From the NCBI RefSeq assembly GCF_020194955.2, contig NZ_JAFCIY020000008.1:1-50170 (forward strand): a stretch of DNA of 50,170 nt, read 5' to 3'. Each line of letters starts with the position of its first letter. The first letter of the stretch is position 1. The translations under genes and the position numbers were made by a program. The notes below the pieces were generated by a model, which made no database searches, was not told the DNA's origin, and saw nothing but the letters and a program-made list of their open reading frames with translations. The DNA is from Desulfuromonas sp. CSMB_57 (lineage in GTDB: Bacteria; Desulfobacterota; Desulfuromonadia; Desulfuromonadales; Syntrophotaleaceae). Below are positions 16,666 through 25,807 of this stretch, in pieces.

Positions 16666-17325
16666 TCAATAAGGTTTCTGGCCGAGGATATTTCCGGCCG
16701 GGTGGTAGTTGCAGACCAGCATCATGCGCCCCTGGCATTGGGCTACGCCGCAGCCCAGTTCCCGGGTGCTGTGCCAGACCAGTTGGGTAAAATGCCCGAC
16801 CGCCTGATAGTTGCGTTGCGTCAGGGGTTGGCCGTCATAATATTTTTTCTCGCTGTGCCAGAGCTGGACGGCGTCGGCCATGCCATAGTGGCCGAGGGTG
16901 CCGGTGTACAGATTTTCGCCGTATTGCTGCTGCCAGGGGCCGGAGGCCGGCCGATGGGCCATGCGGCAACCTCTGTCGGCCAGGCGTTCGGCCCATTGCT
17001 GGGCGTAGCGGGCCAGGTCGTCCGACCAGGCCAGGGGGGGGACGCCCACTTCGGCCCGATAGCGGTTATGGGTCTGCAGCAGGGCGGCCACATCCGCCTT
17101 GGAGAGCGCGGTGTTTTCCGTCGATGCGGGCGGGCGGGCCGCCGCCAGCGCCATGCCGGCGTTGGCGTCTGCAAGGCAGGTCAGGAACAACGGTTCCGTC
17201 CGGGCACCGGAAAGGCTCGGGCGATGGTGCTGCCCTTGGGCAAACTCGCTGCTGCCGGGGATGGCCGCCACGACCATTGAAGCGAGCAGGAACAATCCGG
17301 CCAGCATGAATCCCTTTTGCACCAT
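16666..17325 (-). CDS. Secreted CAP/SCP-family protein
   Basis: This 219-aa protein begins with a signal peptide (MVQKGFMLAGLFLLASMVVAA). A CAP domain then spans roughly residues 75-218: LLQTHNRYRAEVGVPPLAW, YGENLY, VGHFTQLVWHST and MLVCNYHPAGN. These are the usual CAP signatures, including the His and Glu residues of the central cleft. Bacterial members are extracytoplasmic and of unclear function. I chose ATG 17325 because AAGGA lies eight bases upstream. It is divergent from the aldehyde oxidoreductase gene. Confidence 0.88.
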   Translation of the reverse strand: MVQKGFMLAGLFLLASMVVAAIPGSSEFAQGQHHRPSLSGARTEPLFLTCLADANAGMALAAARPPASTENTALSKADVAALLQTHNRYRAEVGVPPLAWSDDLARYAQQWAERLADRGCRMAHRPASGPWQQQYGENLYTGTLGHYGMADAVQLWHSEKKYYDGQPLTQRNYQAVGHFTQLVWHSTRELGCGVAQCQGRMMLVCNYHPAGNILGQKPY

Positions 17326-17534
17326 GGATGTCATCCTTATAAATCGGGTTGAAAGAATGGCAAGGGTTAATATCACCCAGAAGCGGCTGGGAAACAAGCC
17401 CCCTTTTTTTACCAGGCGGCATGGCTTCCTCTTGGGGGAAAACTCGCATTTGCCGGATTTTGGGGTATATTTCAACCAAACTCCAATCCAGCGAGCGCTG
17501 CCAAGCGTCTAGCCAAACCATGGGAGGAACCAGC

Positions 17535-19265
17535 ATGGACAAAATCGTACGCGTGAATATGACGGATCTGACCACCCGCACGGAAGCGGCTCCGGCCGCC
17601 TGGACCGGGCTTGGGGGGCGCGGTCTGACCTCGACCATCATCGCCGCCGAGGTACCGCCGCGCTGCCATCCCCTGGGACCCAACAACAAGCTGGTTTTCG
17701 CGCCCGGACTGCTCACGGGCACCCTGGCAGCGCAGTCGGGGCGACTCTCGGCCGGGGCGAAAAGCCCCCTGACCAAGACCATCAAGGAAAGCAACTCCGG
17801 CGGCACCGCCGCTCAGCAGTTGGCCAAATTGGGCATCAAGGCGCTGATCATCGAAGGACATCCGACCACGGAGCAGTGGCATCGGCTGCATGTGACAGCC
17901 GACGGGGTTTCCTTCGAGACGGCTGACGACCTGGCGGGCCGCAACAACCGCGAGGTGATTGCCGCCATGAATGAGGAATACGGCAATAAGGTCGGTGTAC
18001 TCACCATCGGGGTCGCCGGGGAGATGCGCATGGCGGCGGCCGACATCTCCGTCAAGGATCCCGACCAGAACATCCGCAGTCACGGGCGGGGCGGCCTGGG
18101 GGCGGTCATGGGCGCGAAACGCGTCAAGTGCATCACCATCGAGGATCCGGGGGCGGCCAAGGTGCCGGTGGCCGATCCGGAAAAATTTCGCGCCGCCGCC
18201 AAGATATTTGCCAAGACCCTGCTCGATCATCCGGTCAGCGGCCAGGGCCTGCCCATTTATGGTACCGATGTGCTGATCAATATCCTCAACGAGGCCGGCG
18301 GCCTGCCGACCAAAAACTTCCGCTTCGGACGCTGCCCCCACCATGACGCCATCAGCGGCGAAACCATGCACGACGTGATTGCCGAACGCGGCGGCAAGGT
18401 CAAGCATGGCTGCCATGCCGGCTGCATCATCCAGTGTTCCCAGATTTATACCACCGAGTCCGGCGCCTTCCTGACTTCCGGTTTCGAGTACGAAACCATC
18501 TGGGGGTTGGGCGCCAATGCCATGATCGAAAATCTGGATGATATCGCCGAATGTGATCGGCTCATGGATGATATCGGCATCGATTCCATCGAAGGGGCGG
18601 TGATGCTCGCCGTCGCCATGGAAGCGGGCGTCATTCCCTGGGGCGATGGCAAGGAATGCCAGCGGGTGTTGCGCGATGAAATCGGCAAAGGCACTCCCTT
18701 GGGCCGGATTCTCGGTAACGGCACCTCCTCCGTAGGGAGGGCCTACGGTCTGGTCCGGGTACCGGTGGTCAAGGATGAAGGCATTCCGGCCTACGACCCC
18801 CGGTCCGTCAAGGGCATCGGCGTCACTTATGCCACTTCGACCATGGGTGCCGACCATACGGCCGGCTATACCGTGGCCACCAACATCCTCAAGGTCGGCG
18901 GCTATGTCGATCCCCTGAGCAAGGAAGGGCAGGTGGAACTGTCCCGCAACCTGCAGATCGCCACCGCCGCCGTCGACAGCACCGGCATGTGCATTTTTAT
19001 CGCGTTTCCCATGCTCGATATTCCCGAAACCTTTACCTCCCTGATCGATATGATCAATGCCCAGTACGGTCTTGAGATGACTGCCGACGATTTTTTGAAA
19101 ATGGGGAAGACCATTCTCAAAACCGAGCATGCCTTCAACCAGGGTGCCGGATTTTCCAAGGCTCAGGATCGACTGCCGGAATTTTTCAATTACGAGCCGG
19201 TGCCGCCGCATAACGCGGTCTGGGATTTCACCGACGAGGAACTGGATGAATTCTGGAATTTCTGA
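17535..19265 (+). CDS. Tungsten-type aldehyde:ferredoxin oxidoreductase family protein
   Basis: This 576-aa protein of the AOR family uses a tungsto-bispterin cofactor and one [4Fe-4S] cluster to interconvert aldehydes and acids with ferredoxin. The N-terminal beta domain (LGGRGLTSTI, SGRLSAGAKSPLTKTIKESN, HGRGGLGAVMGAKRVKCI) is typical. The cluster ligands look like HGCHAGCIIQC, giving C-x3-C-x3-C rather than the C-x2-C-x3-C of the Pyrococcus enzyme, with a distal Cys in STGMCIF. GIGVTYATSTMGADHT matches the cofactor-binding segment. The start at ATG 17535 has GGGAGGA upstream. The substrate is unknown; it may belong to a poorly characterised AOR clade. A membrane protein gene follows 50 bases downstream. 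Confidence 0.9.
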   Translation: MDKIVRVNMTDLTTRTEAAPAAWTGLGGRGLTSTIIAAEVPPRCHPLGPNNKLVFAPGLLTGTLAAQSGRLSAGAKSPLTKTIKESNSGGTAAQQLAKLGIKALIIEGHPTTEQWHRLHVTADGVSFETADDLAGRNNREVIAAMNEEYGNKVGVLTIGVAGEMRMAAADISVKDPDQNIRSHGRGGLGAVMGAKRVKCITIEDPGAAKVPVADPEKFRAAAKIFAKTLLDHPVSGQGLPIYGTDVLINILNEAGGLPTKNFRFGRCPHHDAISGETMHDVIAERGGKVKHGCHAGCIIQCSQIYTTESGAFLTSGFEYETIWGLGANAMIENLDDIAECDRLMDDIGIDSIEGAVMLAVAMEAGVIPWGDGKECQRVLRDEIGKGTPLGRILGNGTSSVGRAYGLVRVPVVKDEGIPAYDPRSVKGIGVTYATSTMGADHTAGYTVATNILKVGGYVDPLSKEGQVELSRNLQIATAAVDSTGMCIFIAFPMLDIPETFTSLIDMINAQYGLEMTADDFLKMGKTILKTEHAFNQGAGFSKAQDRLPEFFNYEPVPPHNAVWDFTDEELDEFWNF

Positions 19266-19315
19266 AGCAGGGGCATGGGTGCGATGCCGGTTTGGATCTG
19301 CCAAAGGAGGGCAAG

Positions 19316-19921
19316 ATGAGTGAGGAAAATGCGGCTGGAACCCGTCATAAACAAACCTTTGTGGACAAACTCCGGGAAATTCGCCTGCCCCTGTGGGTGA
19401 GCCTGGTCTTGCTGGTGCTGCTGCTGGTGGTTTTCACCTGGCAGCGCATTGCCGTCGGCGCCGCCGAACGCCGTCTGGCGGCCGAAAAACAGGCCTGGAC
19501 GGAACAGTCCGCCGCGGCTCAGGCCGCCTTCATGGCTCAGGCCCGCGAGGCCCTCGCCCGGCACAGCGAGGCCAATCACGTGCTGTTCGGCAACGCCCTG
19601 GCCTGGGCCGTCCGCGGTGAAATGATTCGCAACAATCGCGACCAGATCGATCAATATTTTACCGAACTGGTGCGCAACGAACGGATCCGTTTGGTGCTGC
19701 TGGCGGACGTCAATGGCAAGATCTTGCTGGCCAGCAACCGCAAACTGCAGGAGGGGAATTTTGCCGACGTCTTTCCGGCGGCCCTGCTGCAGGAACCCCA
19801 AGTCACGGTGCAGGAGGGCGAGGGCAATGAAAAGCGGCTGGTGCTTCCCATCCAGGGGTTGACCGCCCGGTTGGGCACGGTGGTGGTGGTCTATCTGCCC
19901 GAGGCGTTGCCCGAGGGATGA
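19316..19921 (+). CDS. Membrane protein with extracytoplasmic sensor-like domain, no output domain
   Basis: This 201-aa protein has a short cytoplasmic N-terminus, one membrane helix (about 25-45, LPLWVSLVLLVLLLVVF) and a long periplasmic helix rich in Ala, Glu and Gln (about 50-95). A compact alpha/beta region follows (RIRLVLLADVNGKILLASNRKLQEG...LPIQGLTARLGTVVVVYLP) that resembles the sensor part of single-Cache proteins. No kinase, HAMP or GGDEF part follows. It starts at ATG 19316 after AAAGGAGGGC and is probably co-transcribed with the aldehyde oxidoreductase. Function unknown. Confidence 0.65.
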   Translation: MSEENAAGTRHKQTFVDKLREIRLPLWVSLVLLVLLLVVFTWQRIAVGAAERRLAAEKQAWTEQSAAAQAAFMAQAREALARHSEANHVLFGNALAWAVRGEMIRNNRDQIDQYFTELVRNERIRLVLLADVNGKILLASNRKLQEGNFADVFPAALLQEPQVTVQEGEGNEKRLVLPIQGLTARLGTVVVVYLPEALPEG

Positions 19922-20035
19922 AACTGCAGGTAAAACAGGCATAACCGGCATCGGCCGGCCAGGTCGATGCCGGAATCATGGTGGCAAACAGAGGTCGCCT
20001 CAGGGCGTCCATCCTCAACGAAAGGGAGGTTTTCC

Positions 20036-20224
20036 ATGCACATTAATGAAGTACGGTCCAGGGCCAAGGCCATGGGATTGCAGGGGCTCGGCCGCCAGAC
20101 CAAGGCGGAGATTATTCGGCATATCCAGCGGGCGGAACTCAACACCCCCTGTTTCGGTTCAGAGCAGGCGGCGGATTGCCCTTATCCCGATTGCTGTTGG
20201 CGCTCCGATTGTCTGAAAGCATGA
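20036..20224 (+). CDS. Small SAP-like, Cys-rich protein
   Basis: This 62-aa protein has an N-terminal helix-extended loop-helix like a SAP nucleic-acid-binding motif (EVRSRAKAMGLQGLGRQTKAE). A Cys-rich tail follows (CFG, CPYPDCCWRSDCLKA) that could bind a metal. Similar short proteins are, from memory, common in Geobacter-like genomes. ATG 20036 follows AAAGGGAGG. No partner is apparent. Confidence 0.7.
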   Translation: MHINEVRSRAKAMGLQGLGRQTKAEIIRHIQRAELNTPCFGSEQAADCPYPDCCWRSDCLKA

Positions 20225-20301
20225 TGCCTGTCGGTAGGTTGCTGGTCACCGGCCTCCCGGCAGTGAGTCTCGTTCCAGCCCTCCGAAGTTGACGGCTTTT
20301 A

Positions 20302-20331
20302 TTGTTTTTCCCCATTCAATTCGGTTATGAT
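20302..20331 (+). promoter_or_regulatory. Candidate sigma-70 promoter of the diguanylate cyclase gene
   Basis: TTGTTT (20302-20307) and TATGAT (20326-20331) are 18 bases apart. The predicted transcript would start near 20338, giving a leader of about 108 bases before GTG 20446. Confidence 0.45.
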
Positions 20332-20336
20332 GCTGG

Positions 20337-20411
20337 GCATTCGCGGTTTCTTCGGAAACGGAGGGATGCGTGCGGCCAACGCCGTTTTGATTGCCCCCCT
20401 TGACGGGGGGC
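20337..20411 (+). other. Structured 5' leader of the diguanylate cyclase mRNA
   Basis: Two hairpins are visible. The first pairs GCATTC (20337-20342) with GGATGC (20364-20369) outside an inner GTTTC-TTCG-GAAAC hairpin (20346-20359) with a UUCG tetraloop. The second is GCCCCCC-TTGAC-GGGGGGC (20393-20411), without a T run. I could not match it to a c-di-GMP riboswitch consensus. Confidence 0.4.
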
Positions 20412-20445
20412 GAATTCGGTATGAGCGGACAATCGGGGGACGGAA

Positions 20446-21696
20446 GTGAAAAAGATACTGTTGGCAGAGGATTCCGGATTTTTTGGCCGCATGCTGACCA
20501 AAAAACTCGAAGCCGAAATGGGCCTCGAGGTTTGCTGGACGGAAAGCATGGCGGCGGCGTGGGAGCAGGTCACGACTCCCGGCAATCAGTTCGCCGCCGG
20601 TATCGTCAACTTTCATCTGCCTGATGCGCCGGGCGGTGAGATTGTCACCAGGCTGGTGGAGCGCCAGATTCCGGTCATCGTTTTCACCAGCGTCGTCAAC
20701 AAGGAAGTCCGGGATCGCATCTGGGCCGAAAAGGTGGTGGATTACGTCTACAAGGAGGGCATCCAAAGCCTGGATTACCTGGTCGGTCTGCTGAAACGCC
20801 TGGAACGCAATCCGAAAATCAAAATTTTGGTGGTGGACGATTCCGAATTCCAACGTCAGGCCATCGCTGATCTGCTGCGGGTCCATCGCTATCAGGTGCT
20901 GGAGGCCGCCGACGGTCTTCAAGCCCTGGCTCTGCTGAACGAGCACCCCGATGTCAGGCTGGTGATCAGCGACTTTCACATGCCGCACATGGACGGCTTT
21001 GAGCTGACCCAGACCATCCGCAAATCCCATTCCCGGGATGAAATGGCCATCATCGGCATTTCAGCCCTGGGCGACAATGTCATGGCGGCCCGTTTTCTGA
21101 AGTGCGGGGCCAGCGATTTCATTATCAAACAGCATTTTCTGACCGAGGAGTTTTACTGCCGCGTCAGCCAGCATATCGAGAATCTCGAGAACATACAGGC
21201 CATCCGCAAGGCCTCGGTGACCGACTTCCTGACCGGGGTATCCAATCGGCGGTTTTTCTTCGACCAGGGCGAAAAGCTCTACCAGCAGATTCTCGACAGC
21301 GGCGGCCAGATGTGCTGCGCCATCCTGGACATCGACCACTTCAAACAGGTCAACGATACCTTCGGGCATATCGCCGGTGATGAAACCATCCGCCGGCTGG
21401 CGGAGCTGTTGCAGGACAGCCTGCCGGACAACGCCATTCTGACCCGCATCGGCGGCGAGGAGTTCTGTGTTCTGGTTCCCGGTTCCCGGGACGAGGCGGT
21501 TCGGCTGTTCGAAGGCATTCTCAGCGAAATCGCCGCCATGGAGGTCTGGGTCCCCTTCATCCGCGCCACCATTCGCATCACCGCCAGTGTCGGCATCTGC
21601 GCCGAGCCGGGACGCAACCTGCTGGAGATGCTCAGTCGGGCGGATGCCTTTCTCTACCAGGCCAAGAAAGACGGCCGCAACCGGGTGATCTATTGA
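20446..21696 (+). CDS. Diguanylate cyclase with a pseudo-receiver and a receiver domain
   Basis: This 416-aa response regulator makes c-di-GMP. Receiver 1 (about 1-120) keeps the acidic pocket (LLAEDSG) and a Lys near the end (YVYKEG), but the phosphoacceptor is Asn (GIVNFHLPDAPGG), so it cannot be phosphorylated there. Receiver 2 (about 125-240) is intact (VVDDSEFQRQ, VISDFHMPHMDG). The GGDEF domain (about 258-416) has TDFLTGVSNRR and an active-type RIGGEEF; I see no RxxD inhibitory site at the usual place. GTG 20446 is preceded by GGGGGA. trmJ follows 31 bases later, possibly in one transcript. Confidence 0.92.
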   Translation: MKKILLAEDSGFFGRMLTKKLEAEMGLEVCWTESMAAAWEQVTTPGNQFAAGIVNFHLPDAPGGEIVTRLVERQIPVIVFTSVVNKEVRDRIWAEKVVDYVYKEGIQSLDYLVGLLKRLERNPKIKILVVDDSEFQRQAIADLLRVHRYQVLEAADGLQALALLNEHPDVRLVISDFHMPHMDGFELTQTIRKSHSRDEMAIIGISALGDNVMAARFLKCGASDFIIKQHFLTEEFYCRVSQHIENLENIQAIRKASVTDFLTGVSNRRFFFDQGEKLYQQILDSGGQMCCAILDIDHFKQVNDTFGHIAGDETIRRLAELLQDSLPDNAILTRIGGEEFCVLVPGSRDEAVRLFEGILSEIAAMEVWVPFIRATIRITASVGICAEPGRNLLEMLSRADAFLYQAKKDGRNRVIY

Positions 21697-21727
21697 GCGG
21701 CCAGGTTCCCGTACGGTTTGTCCGCTG

Positions 21728-22480
21728 ATGGATTCCGGCCTTTCCCAACGCCTGACCATTGTTCTCGTCGAGCCCCAACAGCCCGGCAACATCGGCATGG
21801 TGGTGCGCGCCATGGCCAATTTCGGTGTCGACGAGCTGCGTCTGGTCAATCCCTGCCCGCATCTGCACCCCGAGGCCCGCAAGTTCGCCGTCGGTGCCGC
21901 CCCGCTGCTGGGCCGGGCCCGGATTTATGACAGCCTGCCCGCCGCCTTGGGCGATTTGACCTTTTCCGTGGCCGCCACCCGCCGCACGGGTCGGCTGCGC
22001 GGCGAACTGCTCGACGTGGCCGCGGCCGCGCACCAGGTACGGCAGGGCGGCAGCCAGGATCGCATCGGCCTGGTGTTCGGTCGCGAGGACGCCGGTCTGA
22101 CCAGCGAGGAGGTGGCGCTCTGCAGTTGCAGCGCGACCATCGCCACTGCGCCGGAGGTTGGCTCCCTCAATCTGGCCCAGGCCGTGGTGGTATTCCTTTA
22201 CGAATTTACGCGCGAATTGGCAGCCGCCGGGGTTGCAGCCGAGGCAGCCTCGGAAAGGCTGCCGCAAGCCGAGCTGGAACCCCTTTTCGCCCAGATCGAG
22301 GCTCTTCTTACCCGCATCGCTTTTATCAATCCCAGTTGTCCCGAGGCGGTCCTCAATCGTCTTCGGCGTCTGCTGCATCGGGCCGCGCCGGATGGCGAGG
22401 ATCTGAATCTGCTGCGGGGACTGTGCAGCCAACTCACCTGGAGCATCAATGATTGGCGGGGCCGCAAGCGGGGTGGGTGA
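21728..22480 (+). CDS. trmJ: tRNA (cytidine/uridine-2'-O-)-methyltransferase TrmJ-type
   Basis: This 250-aa SPOUT enzyme methylates the 2'-OH of position 32 in tRNAs. The family motifs are clear: VEPQQPGNIGMVVRAMANFG near the N-terminus, VFGREDAGLTSEEV, and the knot segment SLNLAQAVVVFLYEF. The C-terminal 80 residues match the TrmJ helical extension. The gene ends inside the convergent nitrilase-family gene (35-base overlap of 3' ends). Confidence 0.9.
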   Translation: MDSGLSQRLTIVLVEPQQPGNIGMVVRAMANFGVDELRLVNPCPHLHPEARKFAVGAAPLLGRARIYDSLPAALGDLTFSVAATRRTGRLRGELLDVAAAAHQVRQGGSQDRIGLVFGREDAGLTSEEVALCSCSATIATAPEVGSLNLAQAVVVFLYEFTRELAAAGVAAEAASERLPQAELEPLFAQIEALLTRIAFINPSCPEAVLNRLRRLLHRAAPDGEDLNLLRGLCSQLTWSINDWRGRKRGG

Positions 22481-23294
22481 CAGTCCCTGACGGCACCAGC
22501 GGCGAGGTGCGCAGGGAGGCCGCGATGGGTTCCTGCCGTTTCAGATCCCAATCAAAGACCACCATGGCCGAGTCCGGGGAGCGAAAGGTCAGCAGCCGCT
22601 CACCGTCCTTGACCACCACGCTTTCCGCGGCCCGAAAGTCGAGGGTGCGATCCGGGCCGGTGCGATTGCAGACCAGCAGCGGCAGGCCGGTATCAAGGCT
22701 GCAGCGCTCCCATTCGCCGTCGGGACCATGGAACCCCGGCGCCCAGGCGGCGGCCGAAACCAGCAGGCGGGCACCCTGTTGCTTCAGGTGGCGGGCGATG
22801 CCGGGTGAAAAGGCATCGCCGCAGATCAGGATGCCGACGCTGCCGACGGCGGCCACCGGGACGGGAATGGCGCTGTCACCGGGGCTGGACCAGGCTTCGG
22901 AGCCCTGGCGCAGGGCATTGATCTTGCGATGCCGCCCGACTACGACACCCTGCTCGACGACCAGGACCGCATTATGCAGCAGGCCGGTCTGCGGGTCCCG
23001 TTCCGGCAGGCCGAGAAACAGGGTGAGATTATGCAGGGCGCTGTCCCGGCAGAGGGACTGCAGCCAGGCATCGGGCTGAACATCGATCCAATCCGTGCCG
23101 AGGCCGTCGGCGAAGGTGTAACCGGTGGTGCAGAGTTCCGGGCTGATGATCCACCCGGCGCCGGCTGCAGCCGCAGCCTGGATGGCGGCCTCCAGCTGTT
23201 GCCGGTTTTCGTCCAGCGCCCCGGGTCGGGGGGCGAGATGGAGCAGAGCGATGCGCAGTCGTCCGGTGGCGGTTGGATGGGGTCTGGTGGTCAT
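22446..23294 (-). CDS. Carbon-nitrogen hydrolase (nitrilase superfamily)
   Basis: This 282-aa protein has the Glu-Lys-Cys triad of the superfamily: SPELCTTGY (Glu near 52), HRKINALRQGSE (Lys near 125) and ILICGDAFSP (Cys near 157). The C-N hydrolase fold covers about residues 12-260. Substrates in the family include nitriles, omega-amides and N-carbamoyl compounds; nothing here narrows it. The gene is convergent and overlapping with trmJ, and divergent from prfC. Confidence 0.88.
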   Translation of the reverse strand: MTTRPHPTATGRLRIALLHLAPRPGALDENRQQLEAAIQAAAAAGAGWIISPELCTTGYTFADGLGTDWIDVQPDAWLQSLCRDSALHNLTLFLGLPERDPQTGLLHNAVLVVEQGVVVGRHRKINALRQGSEAWSSPGDSAIPVPVAAVGSVGILICGDAFSPGIARHLKQQGARLLVSAAAWAPGFHGPDGEWERCSLDTGLPLLVCNRTGPDRTLDFRAAESVVVKDGERLLTFRSPDSAMVVFDWDLKRQEPIAASLRTSPLVPSGTVTHPACGPANH

Positions 23295-23401
23295 GGTCTG
23301 GCCTTTCCTGGCGGCCGGTCCCGGTGTGCCGCTGAAACCGTATCATGGCAAAGCCGGGCGATCCCTGTCAACGGCCGGTCTGGTCGGGGCTGGCCCGTCG
23401 G

Positions 23402-23431
23402 TTGACCTGGGTTGGCGGTTTACGCTAAGAT
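23402..23431 (+). promoter_or_regulatory. Candidate promoter of prfC
   Basis: TTGACC (23402-23407) and TAAGAT (23426-23431) are 18 bases apart. Transcription would begin near 23438, just ahead of a terminator-shaped hairpin. Confidence 0.5.
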
Positions 23432-23442
23432 AATCTGTCCAT

Positions 23443-23465
23443 CGGGCCCTTGCGGCCCGTTTTTT
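23443..23465 (+). terminator. Terminator-like hairpin in the prfC leader
   Basis: CGGGCC (23443-23448), loop CTTGC, GGCCCG (23454-23459) and six T residues form a compact intrinsic-terminator shape 25 bases before the prfC start codon. No plus-strand gene ends nearby, so it belongs to the prfC leader and could act as an attenuator. Confidence 0.55.
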
Positions 23466-23489
23466 CATTTGCAGCCAGAGGTTTATATC

Positions 23490-25076
<1,587 letters not shown>

Positions 25077-25135
25077 CACGGCCCCGTGGCGGCAACCCGC
25101 CCTCCGCGTCGGCGGCCTGCAGGCGGTATGAGGTT

Positions 25136-25164
25136 TTGCCTTTTGAAACGGATGCGGTTATGAT
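25136..25164 (+). promoter_or_regulatory. Candidate promoter of the 58-aa zinc-binding-like protein
   Basis: TTGCCT (25136-25141) and TATGAT (25159-25164) are spaced by 17 bases, and ATG follows 56 bases downstream. Confidence 0.45.
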
Positions 25165-25220
25165 GAAAACAGGTCGCAGGCCGGGCCGATCGGTTTTTTA
25201 ACCATTGACCAGGAGGCGTC

Positions 25221-25397
25221 ATGACCATCTATCGCAAATGGTACTGCACCTGCACCGGGGAACCGGTGGAGTTGACCTGCAACGAGTTCCTCGAGGATGA
25301 ACCGGTGGAGTTGGTCTGCGAACTGTGTGGCGCCACCCCCTCCTCCGATCCGCGGCGGACCCTCATTTTTCGTGAGTTGGACGACTGGGAAGACTGA
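25221..25397 (+). CDS. Small Cys-containing protein with internal duplication
   Basis: This 58-aa acidic protein has ATG 25221 after AGGAGG, and it has its own promoter candidate. Five Cys residues (9, 11, 20, 33, 36) form CTC, a lone Cys and CELC, compatible with a small zinc site. The unit EPVELxC occurs twice at a 13-residue period. The DNA behind it (GAACCGGTGGAGTTG, at 25260 and 25299) is an exact 15-base repeat, so the duplication is recent or strongly conserved. The stop lies three bases from that of the convergent DUF4177 gene. Function unknown. Confidence 0.72.
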   Translation: MTIYRKWYCTCTGEPVELTCNEFLEDEPVELVCELCGATPSSDPRRTLIFRELDDWED

Positions 25398-25400
25398 TGC

Positions 25401-25577
25401 TCAGTCCTGGTGCGGACGGGTAAAGATGATGAAGGCCATGGCCGGCCGCTTGCTGGCGTCGCGCATGGCAAACTGGATGCCTTCGAACTGCCAGCCCTCG
25501 GCGGTCCAGGTGTTGAGGATATCTTCCAGGCTGTCGTCCGTCACCAAGCTGGTTTCCACGACTTTGTAGATCGGCAT
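25401..25577 (-). CDS. DUF4177 small protein
   Basis: This 58-aa protein matches the short DUF4177 pattern: an N-terminal strand (IYKVVETSL), a helix (DDSLEDILNTWTAEGWQFEG) and a final strand (AFIIFTRP). Function is unknown. I start it at ATG 25577; the longer frame would run back through the adjacent repeat and is not credible. No strong ribosome site is visible. It faces the 58-aa Cys protein tail to tail. Confidence 0.72.
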   Translation of the reverse strand: MPIYKVVETSLVTDDSLEDILNTWTAEGWQFEGIQFAMRDASKRPAMAFIIFTRPHQD

Positions 25578-25659
25578 AGATAGACTTTTCCCCGGGCCGC
25601 CGCGCCATTGGCGCGGCGGCCCGTCTGGTTTTATATCGTCAGGCTTCGTGATGAGTGTC

Positions 25660-25800
25660 TTTACAAGCAGCGGTGGAGAAGGGCCTCGCGTCCCCCCCAC
25701 CGAGGGCCGCATGAACCCATCCCTGGGGCTTGGCCGGCGCCATCCGGGCGCCAGACACCCTCGGTGGGGGGGCCCCGAGACCCTTTGCCGAACGGTTGCA
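25660..25800. repeat. Palindromic intergenic repeat, copy C
   Basis: The central block (GCATGAACCCATCCCTGGGG to GGGCGCCAGACACCCTCGG) is nearly identical to copies A and B, but both stem arms differ. CCCCCCCACCGAGGG pairs perfectly with CCCTCGGTGGGGGGG. The pair corresponding to C-G in copy A is A-T here, a compensatory change. The outer tips (about 25660-25680 and 25785-25800) are more diverged. It lies between the DUF4177 gene and the trpS 3' end. Confidence 0.82.
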
Positions 25801-25807
25801 GGTCTTT

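Noticed and set aside
20337-20411. c-di-GMP riboswitch in front of the diguanylate cyclase
   Set aside because: The hairpins do not reproduce the conserved GEMM core or its tetraloop/receptor pattern that I know, so I call it only a structured leader.
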